A stretch of DNA of 64,000 nt, from NCBI GenBank assembly GCA_910579215.1, contig CAJTTN010000001.1, positions 186,001-250,000 on the forward strand, read 5' to 3'. The notes under the pieces were generated by a model. The model did no database searches. It was not told the origin of the DNA and saw nothing but the letters and a program-made list of their open reading frames with translations. Below, one piece after another: positions 52,810-62,423 of the stretch. This DNA comes from an uncultured Anaeroplasmataceae bacterium. GTDB lineage: Bacteria; Bacillota_I; Bacilli_A; Acholeplasmatales; Anaeroplasmataceae. Position 1 is the stretch's first letter; each line of letters begins with the position of its first letter. The translations under genes and the position numbers were made by a program.

Positions 52810-53687
52810 AGCTGGGCCTTCCATTTTTTTAGTCCCTTAACTAAGGATTTTAAGGTTTGCTTATCAAAGCTATTTTGACTAAAAATCAAATAAATATTTG
52901 AAATACATTTGAAATTAATAAGATCCATTTTTTTCAACCCGTGTAGAGGTTCTAATAAATCTTGGTACATAAATCCAATACCATCTTTACTTTTAATGAT
53001 TTCTCCTAATAGGTAAAAGGAATTAGAGTGAAAAATTTGAACATTCGAAATGTTAATATTAGATTGCTTTAGACTCATCAGTGTGGCTTCTGCCATGCCG
53101 CCGCCCTTTGTTCCCAAAATTAGAGCATTATTTTTAAGCATATCTCTAGTAACTCTTTTAATTTCCTTGAATTTTCCTTCTGTAGCACATACAGGAACAA
53201 TCTGCTGCTGCTCTAATAAAATTCCATCAAAGGTTTCATCATCATAGGACGTATCCACTATAGCAAAATCCATTTTTCCCTGCTTTAAGGCTGCAAAAAT
53301 TTCTATCTCTGGCAAAGTCAAAACTTCTGCCTCATCATTATAAATTTCAAAAAGATAATCTAGCAATCGGTTCTTTCCACATAAGGCAATCGCTTCATAG
53401 GATATTCCTAATTTAAGCTTCTTCTTTTTTAATAAGGAATCAGAAATTGCCTCTGTAAGCTCCCTTGACTGGTTTACCATTCGAATCGCATATTCAACTA
53501 AAATTTGTCCTTGCTTTGATAATTCAAATTGTTTCTTACCAGTAAATATTTCTATATCATATTCATTTTCTAAAGATTTAATATGATGTGAAACTGCAGG
53601 TTGAGTAATAAACAGACGTTGAGCTGTTTTTGTATAATTTTTCACCTGAACCAAAGTTAATAGGGTTAATAATCGTGGATCTGTCAT
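52806..53687 (-). CDS. LysR-family transcriptional regulator
   Basis: 293 residues from ATG 53687, which has GGAG 7 bp upstream. A longer frame from a TTG at 53753 is rejected because that TTG is the -35 of a perfect promoter. The winged helix (about 1-60) contains FITQPAVSHHIKSLENEYDIEIF; the effector domain (about 88-290) is of the periplasmic-binding type. It lies between mraY and a pseudouridine synthase gene; no obvious metabolic target is adjacent, so its regulon is unknown. Confidence 0.9.
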   Translation of the reverse strand: MTDPRLLTLLTLVQVKNYTKTAQRLFITQPAVSHHIKSLENEYDIEIFTGKKQFELSKQGQILVEYAIRMVNQSRELTEAISDSLLKKKKLKLGISYEAIALCGKNRLLDYLFEIYNDEAEVLTLPEIEIFAALKQGKMDFAIVDTSYDDETFDGILLEQQQIVPVCATEGKFKEIKRVTRDMLKNNALILGTKGGGMAEATLMSLKQSNINISNVQIFHSNSFYLLGEIIKSKDGIGFMYQDLLEPLHGLKKMDLINFKCISNIYLIFSQNSFDKQTLKSLVKGLKKWKAQL

Positions 53688-53724
53688 ATAGGTACTCCAT
53701 AAATTTTTTTTATAATCTATAGCA

Positions 53725-53753
53725 ATTATATAAATAGTATTTTGGTTTGTCAA
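53725..53753 (-). promoter_or_regulatory. Sigma-A promoter of the LysR gene
   Basis: TTGACA and TATAAT on the minus strand with a 17-bp spacer, a consensus promoter 38 bp before the start. It begins 3 bp after the mraY stop. Confidence 0.9.
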
Positions 53754-53756
53754 GAC

Positions 53757-54686
53757 CTATATCAGTAATATTCCCAGAATTACAAAAGCAATTTGAAATA
53801 AATAGAATAAAATATCTATTTGAATTTCCTTCCAGCCACAGGCTTCCAAATGATGATGAAAGGGAGCCATTTTAAAAAGACGTTTCCCTTTCGTTTTTTT
53901 GAAATATAAAACCTGTAAAATTACAGAAAGTGTTTCAAAAATAAACAGCGTAGCCATTAATATGAAGGCAAGGATGGAATCTAAATATATACTTGTAATA
54001 GCATAAAAAGCTCCAAGACCTAAGGAGCCAACATCTCCCATAAAAAGAAATGCCTTAGGTAGGTTAAAACACCAAAATATAAATAATGTAATGTGAAATG
54101 CTAAAAGCATAGAAAAGATAGCTAAATTTCCTTCCTTTAATGCAATAATCATGAGCCCAATTCCAAAAATTATACTACATCCAGAGCATAAGCCATCAAC
54201 ACCATCCATAAGGTTCCAAGCATTTGAACTAGACACTAAAAGCCAGAGAATAATAATTCCAAAAAACCATTTCAAATCGATGGCCTTGTTGAAAAGGGTA
54301 ATTTCTGTATTTTGACTATCCTTAAGATAAAAGAAAAAGATAACTCCTGCTATTCCTATCTCCACTAATAATTTAAATATGGCTGGTAGCCCATCATTTT
54401 TCTTTAAAAGAATAATTAAAAGATCATCAATTAAGCCTAATATTCCAAAGCCTAGGGCTGCAAAAATAATCATAGTGGTTTCTAGAGTATAGGGGATAAA
54501 AAAAAGTGGTAGTACTAAAAATATAATACCACCCATAGTTATTGTACCATTCTTCTTTTTGTGAGATGCTAAACCTAATGCACGTTCCGTTTGAGATAAT
54601 TTACGAAAGCATTTAATATAAATATTATAAAGAAAACAAGAGAGTAAGGATAAAGCTAAAAACTTAATTGGTTCTAATCCAATCAT
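53757..54686 (-). CDS. mraY: Phospho-N-acetylmuramoyl-pentapeptide transferase MraY
   Basis: 309 residues from ATG 54686 after GGAGG; the gene overlaps murE by 23 bp. MraY transfers phospho-MurNAc-pentapeptide to undecaprenyl phosphate, giving lipid I. About nine to ten membrane helices. Active-site blocks: TMGG near residue 50, GLIDDLLI, NAWNLMDGVDGL, FMGDVGSLGLGA and APFHHHLE. With murE upstream and murG/murB elsewhere in the window this is part of the wall pathway, away from a classic dcw cluster. Confidence 0.95.
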   Translation of the reverse strand: MIGLEPIKFLALSLLSCFLYNIYIKCFRKLSQTERALGLASHKKKNGTITMGGIIFLVLPLFFIPYTLETTMIIFAALGFGILGLIDDLLIILLKKNDGLPAIFKLLVEIGIAGVIFFFYLKDSQNTEITLFNKAIDLKWFFGIIILWLLVSSSNAWNLMDGVDGLCSGCSIIFGIGLMIIALKEGNLAIFSMLLAFHITLFIFWCFNLPKAFLFMGDVGSLGLGAFYAITSIYLDSILAFILMATLFIFETLSVILQVLYFKKTKGKRLFKMAPFHHHLEACGWKEIQIDILFYLFQIAFVILGILLI

Positions 54687-56088
54687 GAATGACCTCCAAG
54701 TCTGAATATGGATATTTAACCCCTCGAATATCCATATAATTTTCACAGCCCTTACCCAATAGCAATAGATAATCCTTTTCCTTCATATCCTTTAAGGCAG
54801 TTAATATGGCCTGCTTCCGATCTAAGATAATCTCATATTTATTGACAAGATTAGCTGTCATATCTCTGATGATATCCTTTGGATCCTCAAACCGTGGATT
54901 ATCCTGGGTCAAAATAATACGAGCATTAACCTCGTTTAAGTAGCTTCCTATCATGAATCTCTTTTCCTTTTCGCGGTTTCCCCCACAGCCCATAACGATA
55001 AATAGGTTTCCTTTACAGAGCTTCATTGCTTCTTCTATGACACTCTTTGTAGCAAAAAAGGTATGAGCATAGTCAATTAAAATATGTTTATCATGGATAC
55101 AAATATGATTCATTCTGCCAGATATAGGTTCAAAATCTCTTAAAAAATCTTTAAACCTTTCTGCAGAAATATGAAACACATCACATAATGATACTATCGC
55201 AAGCATATTATAAATATTAAATTCTCCAATTAATTTAGTTTTAAATAGTATATTTTTAGCATAAAAGGAGATGCCTTGTTCAGATAAGGTATTTAAGGTT
55301 CCTAAAACCATTGCTGGACTTTGATATCCATAGGAAATAAGCCTTGCATCACAGAATTTCTCTATATCAGCAAATGCTTCATCATCTGAATTCATTATAG
55401 CATATGTATAGCTTGGAAGTTTAATGAAAGGAATTGTTTTGCAATATAGATAATTTTCTAGTGTTTTATGATAATCTAAATGATCCTGTGTAAAATTTGT
55501 AAAAATTAAAGTATGAAAGTGGATACCATACACACGATATTGATCAATAGAGATACTTGAAATCTCCATAAAAATGGTATGTATATGCTTTTTTCTCGCC
55601 AAGGATAAATATTGATAAATGGTTAAAATATCGGGTGTGGTGTTATCAATTCTCGCCTCATATCCTGGATAAAATACGCCATTAGAGCCGATAAGCATGC
55701 TCGTTTTATTTATGGAATTAAAAAAATGATACCCTATACTTGAGGTAGTGGTTTTTCCATTGGTTCCTATAACACCAATTATATTTAACTTTTTTGAAAC
55801 ATTTCTATAAAAAATTTTTGCTAACTTAGCAAGACATTTTCGTACATTTGTAACATAAATATAGTTTATTCCCTTATGTTCAAGCTTACTATGAGCTGTA
55901 ATAATTGTTTTAGCCCCATGAGCTATAGCATCCTCAATAAATAGCTCTGCATTTTTATGGTTCCCATCTATAGCAACAAAAACAGAATTTTCTATACATA
56001 ATCTACTATCAAGTGTCAATTTGTAGACATCATGATTTATCCTTCCCTGAGGAAGACGAGCTTTTCTAAGTAACGTATTGACCTTCAT
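54664..56088 (-). CDS. murE: UDP-MurNAc-tripeptide synthetase MurE
   Basis: 474 residues from ATG 56088, preceded by GGTGAT; an ATG six codons earlier is an alternative. Mur-ligase order: N-terminal UDP-binding domain, ATP P-loop GVIGTNGKTTTSS (about 108-120), central NSDDE and HTLIFTNFTQDHLDYH, and C-terminal ISGRMNHI and DYAHT. The amino-acid selector reads DNPRFEDP; DNPR is typical of meso-diaminopimelate enzymes, whereas lysine enzymes differ. It overlaps mraY by 23 bp. Confidence 0.93.
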   Translation of the reverse strand: MKVNTLLRKARLPQGRINHDVYKLTLDSRLCIENSVFVAIDGNHKNAELFIEDAIAHGAKTIITAHSKLEHKGINYIYVTNVRKCLAKLAKIFYRNVSKKLNIIGVIGTNGKTTTSSIGYHFFNSINKTSMLIGSNGVFYPGYEARIDNTTPDILTIYQYLSLARKKHIHTIFMEISSISIDQYRVYGIHFHTLIFTNFTQDHLDYHKTLENYLYCKTIPFIKLPSYTYAIMNSDDEAFADIEKFCDARLISYGYQSPAMVLGTLNTLSEQGISFYAKNILFKTKLIGEFNIYNMLAIVSLCDVFHISAERFKDFLRDFEPISGRMNHICIHDKHILIDYAHTFFATKSVIEEAMKLCKGNLFIVMGCGGNREKEKRFMIGSYLNEVNARIILTQDNPRFEDPKDIIRDMTANLVNKYEIILDRKQAILTALKDMKEKDYLLLLGKGCENYMDIRGVKYPYSDLEVIHDWIRTN

Positions 56089-56140
56089 CGCAATCACCAG
56101 TAACATTTTATGTAGCTTTTTTATAAAAAATTCTAGTTTG

Positions 56141-57217
56141 TCAAAAAAATATATCCAAATCCCATTTTTCTTTGTATATTTTGTTTGCTTTTGTCAATAA
56201 AGCTTCTCTATTATTTTCTATATTATGGAGGTGAATCTCTTTCTTTAAAAAAGAATAAACCTTTACAGCTTCCTGTTTAGTAAAACCAATGGATTCTACT
56301 TCCTCTATGGAAATTTGGGGTGGATGATATGCTTTTATAAAGCCTAGATAATCTTTATATTGCTGTTCTAACTCCTGCAAATGTTGAAAATTCTGTTTTG
56401 CTAAGGACATAGCTCTTTTTATTGCAAACCAAAGCTCAGCTATATTTTTTTCATACAAATCCTTATAAGATACCTTCTCGCAGGTATTCCAATAGGAAAT
56501 AAATTCTGTTATTCTTAGCTTTGCTAAAGAATCTAAACGAATAGCCTCTATCCATTTTTCAGCTTTTGCTTGATATAATAAAAACAAAGAAATACGTAAC
56601 ATAAAATCTGTCTTTAAATAGTCTATCGCAAAAATCCATTGACCGAACTCAAAATATTTTTTAAAGAAATTAAAATAGGATTGAAAAATTAGGCTCGGCT
56701 CATCTAGGGTAAAAAAATATTGTAAACAAGGTAGAAATTGCTTTAAGGATAATTTTTCATTTTCATCTGATAAAAATTGCTCCTCTATTCTTTTTTCAAA
56801 TAGAAATCCTAACCCATATTTAAAATATAAGGCCTTGCATAGAGCAATTTCCTCAAGCTGTTTCCAAGTTCTTAAAATTTTTGCTTCCATATCCTGTAAG
56901 GCTATATATGATCCGAGTATCCCATGTTGGGGATGATAAAATAACAGTTCAATTTGAAAAGAACAATGATGCTTAAACTCTTCTATAGATGTTTCAAAAT
57001 AGATCCTAATTTTTTTAGAAAATCTCTCAATGGTTAATCTATTGCTTTCTGCCTTTCCTTCATATAAAAAAAATAGAGGAGCTGATGTTATAATCTCATA
57101 CTCCTCTATAGGCTTTTCTAGACAATGCAGTATAACTGCATCTTTAGCGATATAAGCTTCATAGCCTTTTTCTTCTAATTTTTTTAATATTTGTAAAACA
57201 TAGCCTTCAATCTTCAT
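56141..57217 (-). CDS. Degenerate CCA-adding enzyme (class II tRNA nucleotidyltransferase) homologue
   Basis: 358 residues. The N-terminal 125 residues align by eye with class II CCA-adding/poly(A) polymerase heads: ILKKLEEKGYEAYI and TSAPLFFLYEG are well kept, as are FQIELLFYHPQHGI and LQDMEAKILRTW. The catalytic blocks are lost: GGxVRD reads AKDAVI, the metal-binding DxD region reads EEYE, and RRDFTINAL reads HHCSFQIELL. The remaining 230 residues are helical, as in the enzyme body. It starts directly at the map stop and is followed by murE. It is probably a non-catalytic paralogue of unknown role. Confidence 0.7.
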   Translation of the reverse strand: MKIEGYVLQILKKLEEKGYEAYIAKDAVILHCLEKPIEEYEIITSAPLFFLYEGKAESNRLTIERFSKKIRIYFETSIEEFKHHCSFQIELLFYHPQHGILGSYIALQDMEAKILRTWKQLEEIALCKALYFKYGLGFLFEKRIEEQFLSDENEKLSLKQFLPCLQYFFTLDEPSLIFQSYFNFFKKYFEFGQWIFAIDYLKTDFMLRISLFLLYQAKAEKWIEAIRLDSLAKLRITEFISYWNTCEKVSYKDLYEKNIAELWFAIKRAMSLAKQNFQHLQELEQQYKDYLGFIKAYHPPQISIEEVESIGFTKQEAVKVYSFLKKEIHLHNIENNREALLTKANKIYKEKWDLDIFF

Positions 57218-57961
57218 TTAGTGTGCTAGAATTGAAATACCATCCTCAAGTATAGCAATGGTATATTCAAATTGACTAGACCTGCCTCCATCATCCGTAT
57301 AAATTGTCCAGTTGTTGGATGCATCTAAATATACTTCCCTTGAACCCTCATTAATCATAGGCTCAATCGTAAATACCATTCCTGGAAATAAAACCATACC
57401 TGTATTTTTCTTTCCATAATGATAAATGAAGGGATCCTCATGAAATTCTATGCCTACTCCGTGTCCACCAATTTCGTGTACAACGCTAAATCCATTTTTC
57501 TTCGCATGCTGTTCAATAACATAACCAATATCCCTCAATCGAGAGAATGGCTTTAGCTCCTTAACCGCTAAATCTAGACATTCCTTAGAAACCTCTACTA
57601 GTCTTTTGGCAATGGGGTCAACCTGACCAATCATAAATGTTCTAGATGCATCTGCATAGTATCCATGATAGATTGTAGTGCAATCCACATTTATAATATC
57701 TCCATTTTTTAAAATAGTATACGGATTAGGTATGCCATGACAAACTGCATCATTGATGCTTGTACAGACACTCTTAGGAAATCCTTCATAATTAAGAGGG
57801 GCACAAATTCCTCCAAGCTCCTTCGTTTTTTTAGCTACCATTTGATCAATCTCTTCTGTACTCATACCAGCACAAATATGGGTTTCTACATAATCTAAAA
57901 CCTTTGTATTAATCCTTCCTGCTTGACGAATCCCTTCTATTTGTTCCTTTGTTTTGATCAT
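57218..57961 (-). CDS. map: Methionine aminopeptidase, type I
   Basis: 247 residues. Removes N-terminal methionine from new proteins. The metal ligands lie in NVDCTTIYHGYYADASRT (Asp pair), EIGGHGVGIEFHEDP (His) and FTIEPMIN plus the C-terminal FEYTIA (Glu). The AAAAGG ribosome site directly abuts the ATG at 57961; the frame stays open for 23 more codons upstream without another start codon, so a rare start is possible. No gap to the Cca-like gene. Confidence 0.95.
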   Translation of the reverse strand: MIKTKEQIEGIRQAGRINTKVLDYVETHICAGMSTEEIDQMVAKKTKELGGICAPLNYEGFPKSVCTSINDAVCHGIPNPYTILKNGDIINVDCTTIYHGYYADASRTFMIGQVDPIAKRLVEVSKECLDLAVKELKPFSRLRDIGYVIEQHAKKNGFSVVHEIGGHGVGIEFHEDPFIYHYGKKNTGMVLFPGMVFTIEPMINEGSREVYLDASNNWTIYTDDGGRSSQFEYTIAILEDGISILAH

Positions 57962-58030
57962 CCTTTTCGTAGGTGTCTTTATATGAAGGGCTTCATACTT
58001 TTTTACCCATTCTTCATATTTCGTAGTTCT

Positions 58031-59266
58031 TCAGCTCCTTAAAAATTTTCTTACTTGACTAATGAAATGCAGGGAACCTGTGATAACTAAAATTTCTTCC
58101 GTTTTAAGATTTTCCCTTGCCTTCTTAATGGCTTCTCTATAATCCTCATAAAGGACATATTTTTTCTTTGTGTGAAATGTATCTAGGGTGGAGGACCGTT
58201 TATCCTCAATCGTTGTAAAGTAATAGCTGTCCACTACAGAATCTAGAGCCTCTAGCATGGAATCTATTGCCTTATCCTTTAGTGCAGTAAAAACTATTTT
58301 AATTTTTTTATGAGGATATTTTAGATGTAAGGAATGACTGAGGGCTTGAATTCCAGGCAAATTGTGAGCTCCATCTAAAATGATTTGTGGAGTTATATAT
58401 TCAAATCTTCCTGGCCAGGAGGTTGTTTTTATTGCCTCTTTTAATAACTCCACAGATAGATTTGGATTTAAATACTGCATAACCGCAATCGCTAAGGCTG
58501 CGTTATAGGCCTGATAGACACCATCAAGACTTGTCTGAAAGGTATCCTTACGAAACATAAATTTGGTTCCCCTATCCCTAATATCAATATGCTTAATTTC
58601 AGGGGTAAGCCAATAAAGGGGAACGTCATGCTGCTTTGCATAATCCTTAAAATATAGAAGTAATTCCTCATCTACGGTGGTAAAGCATGGAACCCCTGGT
58701 CTAGTAATCCCTAGCTTATGAAACGCAATTTCTTCTAATGTATTTCCGAGCTGTGCCATATGATCATAGCCAATATTTGTTATTACACAAACCTTTTTCT
58801 CAATAGCATTGGTTGCATCTAGCAAACCACCAATACCACATTCTAAAATCAAAATATCAATTTTTTGTTCCTGAAAATATAGAAGTGCCATCAATAGGGT
58901 TAATTCAAAGAAAGGAATTGTATCCTCATAGTTTCTTTGATAATCTGCCTGAAGCTTCTGTAACTTATCTATATACAGCAAGATGTCCTCATCAGAAATG
59001 TATTCTTGATTGATTTCTATGCGTTCATTAAAGGAAATAACAAAGGGAGATACAAATAAGCCTACCTTTTTTCCAGAAAGCATTAGCATACGATTTAAAT
59101 AACTAGCTGTAGAGCCTTTTCCATTTGTACCTGCAATATGAATTACAGGATAGGATATTTGTATTTTTAAAAGCTCTATACAGTTTTTAATTCGGGAAAG
59201 ATCCTCTCTTTTTTTTAACTTTTTTTGTTGATATAGCCAATCTAGGGCCTCATGTAAGCTCTGCAT
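58031..59266 (-). CDS. folC: Folylpolyglutamate synthase / dihydrofolate synthase
   Basis: 411 residues. Mur-ligase superfamily enzyme that adds glutamate to folates. The P-loop is HIAGTNGKGSTASYLN (about 42-57), then VGLFVSPF, DILILECGIGGLLDATN (about 134-150), ITNIGYDHMAQLG, GRFEYI and LDGAHN. It follows valS by 1 bp, the common valS-folC pair of Firmicutes. A second dihydrofolate synthase activity cannot be decided by sequence. Confidence 0.95.
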   Translation of the reverse strand: MQSLHEALDWLYQQKKLKKREDLSRIKNCIELLKIQISYPVIHIAGTNGKGSTASYLNRMLMLSGKKVGLFVSPFVISFNERIEINQEYISDEDILLYIDKLQKLQADYQRNYEDTIPFFELTLLMALLYFQEQKIDILILECGIGGLLDATNAIEKKVCVITNIGYDHMAQLGNTLEEIAFHKLGITRPGVPCFTTVDEELLLYFKDYAKQHDVPLYWLTPEIKHIDIRDRGTKFMFRKDTFQTSLDGVYQAYNAALAIAVMQYLNPNLSVELLKEAIKTTSWPGRFEYITPQIILDGAHNLPGIQALSHSLHLKYPHKKIKIVFTALKDKAIDSMLEALDSVVDSYYFTTIEDKRSSTLDTFHTKKKYVLYEDYREAIKKARENLKTEEILVITGSLHFISQVRKFLRS

Positions 59267-59267
59267 A

Positions 59268-61865
59268 TTAAAATTGCTCTAGTGCTTGTAAAACCTCAGC
59301 ATATTGTGCTTCATAGTCAGCAAGCTTCTCCTGTTCCTGCTCAATTTTAATTTGAGGAGCCTTCTTTAAAAAATTTGGGTTTGCTAGCATAGCTTTTGAC
59401 CTTGCAAGTTCTCCTTCTAGCTTCTTTTTAGAAGTGAGTAGCTTCGCCTTTGCCTCAGCCATATCCACCAAATCTGCCGTAGGAATGTAAAGATTTGCAC
59501 AGGATAAAACAACCACAACATATCCCTCTGCCTTTATTTCTTTTGTAGTTATCAAAAATTCTTTTGGATTAGTAAAACGAAGGATATAGCTTTTTGTTGC
59601 TGTAAGCTTTTGTAAGACATCCTCATTTTTACAGCTTATATATATGTCAATAGGCTTAGAGGGTGCCTTATTTGCTTTCGCACGCTCATTACGAATGGCT
59701 GTTATAATTTCTACTACATCATCAAAGGCATCTTTAGCCTCTGCAAATTCAAAGCTAGTATTAATTTTTGGCCAGTTAGATACCATAATTGAGGCTTCAT
59801 CATGAGGTAATGCCTGATATAATTCTTCCGTTATAAATGGACAAAATGGATGAAGCATTTTTAAAATAGCTTTTAAAACATGGACCAAGACATTTTTAGT
59901 CATTTGCTCATTGATCGGATCCCCACTACTTAAATCCACCTTAGAAATTTCTACGTACCAGGAAGCAAAATCATCCCATACAAAGCTATAAAGCTCTTTA
60001 GCTGCTTCTCCTAATTCATATTTATCAAAGTTATAATCTACCATATGAATCGTATGATTTAAACGCGTCAAAATGGATTTTGAGGCTATATTTAATTTTT
60101 CTGGTTCAATTGCAGTACAAGTATAATTCTCACCTAAATTCATGAGAACATATCTTGTGATATTCCAAATTTTATTTAAATAATTCCAAGCAGCTTCTAG
60201 TTTCGTTTCATCAAAGCGTAAATCTAATCCTAAGGCACCTCCCGTAGTTAAAAAATAACGTAAGGAGTCCGTTCCATATTCTGCAATCATATCAAAGGGA
60301 TCTATTCCATTTCCTAAGGATTTACTCATCTTTCTTCCATCCTTAGCTCGAATTAAACCATGAATAACAATATCCTTAAAAGGAGCTTGATGTGTAAATT
60401 CGATACCTTCAAAAAGCATTCTTGAAACCCAAAAGAAAATGATATCATAGCCTGTAACTAGGCAGCTGGTTGGATAATAGCGTTTGTAATCCTCTGTTTG
60501 ATCAGGCCATCCCAGGGTAGAAAAAGGCCAAAGTGCAGAGGAAAACCATGTATCTAGAACATCCTCATCCTGTACCCATCCATCTCCTGGACATTCTACC
60601 TGAACTAATACCTTATCCTCTTTATACCACGCTGGGATACGATGTCCCCACCAAAGCTGTCTAGAGATACACCAGTCCTGTATATTAGTTAACCAATGAT
60701 TTAGTGTTTGTGTAAAGCGCTCTGGGATAAAACGATATTCCTTATTCTCTAAAACCTGCTTAGCTAAAATATCCATTTTGACAAACCATTGCTTAGATAA
60801 TCTTGGCTCTACAACGACTCCTGTTCGTTCACTATGTCCTACGGAGTGAAGGATAGTTTCCTTTTTAATAAATAGCTTTAAAGCTTCCAAATCCTTTAAT
60901 AATACCTCTCGACAGGCAAAGCGATCCATTCCCTCATATTTCCCTGCCATAGCATTCATTGTACCATCATCATTCATACATAGAGGCATATCTAAATGAT
61001 GACGTAAGCCTACCTCATAATCATTTGGATCATGTGCTGGTGTTACCTTAACACAGCCTGTTCCAAAGGCTTTATCTACATAAGCATCTGCTATCACTGG
61101 AATTTTTACTTTTGTTCCTGGAATATAAACTTCCTTTCCGATGATAGATTGATAGCGCTCATCCTCAGGATGAACCATGATAGCTTGATCAGCAAACATA
61201 GTTTCAGGTCGAGTTGTTGCGATAGTTACAGCTCCTGTTCCATCTACAAAAGGATAATTAAAATAATAGAAGGCACCCTCTACATCCTTGTGCTCTACCT
61301 CTATATTAGATAAGGCTGTACGAGCCTCAGGATCCCAATTGATGATACGCTTTCCTTGATAAATATATCCTTTTTTATATAAAGCTATAAATACTGTATT
61401 TACTGCTTTATTTAATTGCTCATCTAAGGTAAAGCGTTCCTTAGTATAATCTAAGCTTAATCCTAAGGCAGCCCATTGCTTGCGGATGGTTAAAGCATAG
61501 TCCTTTTTCCATTGCCAAGCAACCTTAAGAAATTCTTCTCTACCTATATCATATCTAGAAATTCCTTGCTGCTTGAGCTTCTCATCTACCTTAGCCTGTG
61601 TAGCAATTCCCGCATGATCCATACCTGGAAGCCATAGGGCATCATAGCCTTGCATTCTTTTTCTACGAATAATCACATCCTGAATAGAGGTATCACAGGC
61701 ATGTCCTAGGTGTAGCTTTCCAGTTACATTAGGTGGTGGAATCACAATCGTAAAGGGCTCCTTAGATTTATCTCCCGATGTGAAAAAGCCACCCTCTAGC
61801 CAAAAATTGTATTTTCCTTCCTCAACTTTTTTAAAATCATATTTAGGTTCTAATAATTTACTCAT
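59268..61865 (-). CDS. valS: Valyl-tRNA synthetase
   Basis: 865 residues from ATG 61865, which has GGAAG upstream and the canonical MSKLLEPKYDF opening; an ATG six codons earlier is less likely. Class I signatures: PPPNVTGKLHLGHA (HIGH type, about 41-54) and KMSKSLGN. The editing domain (about 185-340) and tRNA-binding arm with a C-terminal coiled coil (about 800-865) are present. It overlaps the GNAT gene by 8 bp and is controlled by the valine T-box upstream. Confidence 0.97.
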   Translation of the reverse strand: MSKLLEPKYDFKKVEEGKYNFWLEGGFFTSGDKSKEPFTIVIPPPNVTGKLHLGHACDTSIQDVIIRRKRMQGYDALWLPGMDHAGIATQAKVDEKLKQQGISRYDIGREEFLKVAWQWKKDYALTIRKQWAALGLSLDYTKERFTLDEQLNKAVNTVFIALYKKGYIYQGKRIINWDPEARTALSNIEVEHKDVEGAFYYFNYPFVDGTGAVTIATTRPETMFADQAIMVHPEDERYQSIIGKEVYIPGTKVKIPVIADAYVDKAFGTGCVKVTPAHDPNDYEVGLRHHLDMPLCMNDDGTMNAMAGKYEGMDRFACREVLLKDLEALKLFIKKETILHSVGHSERTGVVVEPRLSKQWFVKMDILAKQVLENKEYRFIPERFTQTLNHWLTNIQDWCISRQLWWGHRIPAWYKEDKVLVQVECPGDGWVQDEDVLDTWFSSALWPFSTLGWPDQTEDYKRYYPTSCLVTGYDIIFFWVSRMLFEGIEFTHQAPFKDIVIHGLIRAKDGRKMSKSLGNGIDPFDMIAEYGTDSLRYFLTTGGALGLDLRFDETKLEAAWNYLNKIWNITRYVLMNLGENYTCTAIEPEKLNIASKSILTRLNHTIHMVDYNFDKYELGEAAKELYSFVWDDFASWYVEISKVDLSSGDPINEQMTKNVLVHVLKAILKMLHPFCPFITEELYQALPHDEASIMVSNWPKINTSFEFAEAKDAFDDVVEIITAIRNERAKANKAPSKPIDIYISCKNEDVLQKLTATKSYILRFTNPKEFLITTKEIKAEGYVVVVLSCANLYIPTADLVDMAEAKAKLLTSKKKLEGELARSKAMLANPNFLKKAPQIKIEQEQEKLADYEAQYAEVLQALEQF

Positions 61866-62400
61866 ATTTTTTCTTCCTTTCAAATTCGTCTTTTGTCATA
61901 GAATAAAAGCAGGCATCTATAATTCTACCATCATAAAGCTTTTTATAGCTACAAAGTGTACCATCATAGGTAAAACCACACTTTTCTGCGACTCGTTTAC
62001 AGCGATAATTATCTGTATGATGTCCCAATTCTAAAATTTCACAATCTGTTTTTAAAAACGCATAATTTATCATCAGCTTTACAGCAGAGGTCATATATCC
62101 TTGATTCCAATACGAACTACTTAAGGAGAATCCTAAGGATTTTGCCTTATTATATTTTCGCAATGCTGTATTATATAATGAAATCGTTCCAATCAGCTGG
62201 TCTGTATCCTTTAAAGCAATGGCATAGGTTTCTTTGCTCATGATTTGACCATTAAGAATTTTACTAGCTATACTTTTAGAGGGAAATGGTTTCCAGCCAG
62301 CAAAAGGTCCAACCAAAGGATCCTTTCCATATATGTAGTAATCCTCTAAATCTGTAAAACGCAAATCGCGAATCCAAATCATATCTCCAATCAATTTCAT
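61858..62400 (-). CDS. GNAT acetyltransferase, RimJ/RimL-like
   Basis: 180 residues from ATG 62400, 9 bp after AGGAGG; a TTG two codons earlier is an alternative. GNAT fold with IRDLRFTDLEDYY, LIGTISLYNT, LGFSLSSSYWNQGYMTSA (the acetyl-CoA pyrophosphate loop, about 90-107) and CKRVAEKCGFTYDG. Relatives acetylate N termini of ribosomal proteins or other amines. It lies between the T-box and valS and overlaps valS by 8 bp, so its expression should rise when valine runs short. Confidence 0.85.
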   Translation of the reverse strand: MKLIGDMIWIRDLRFTDLEDYYIYGKDPLVGPFAGWKPFPSKSIASKILNGQIMSKETYAIALKDTDQLIGTISLYNTALRKYNKAKSLGFSLSSSYWNQGYMTSAVKLMINYAFLKTDCEILELGHHTDNYRCKRVAEKCGFTYDGTLCSYKKLYDGRIIDACFYSMTKDEFERKKKYE

Positions 62401-62423
62401 CGCCAAACACCTCCTTAAGATAA

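Noticed and set aside
53688..53753. A 22-residue longer LysR protein starting with TTG at 53753
   Set aside because: That TTG is the first half of a consensus -35 box (TTGACA, 17 bp, TATAAT), and the later ATG has a proper ribosome site.
57962..58030. An N-terminal extension of methionine aminopeptidase
   Set aside because: The frame is open for 23 codons but contains no ATG, GTG or TTG, and family members begin at the annotated methionine.
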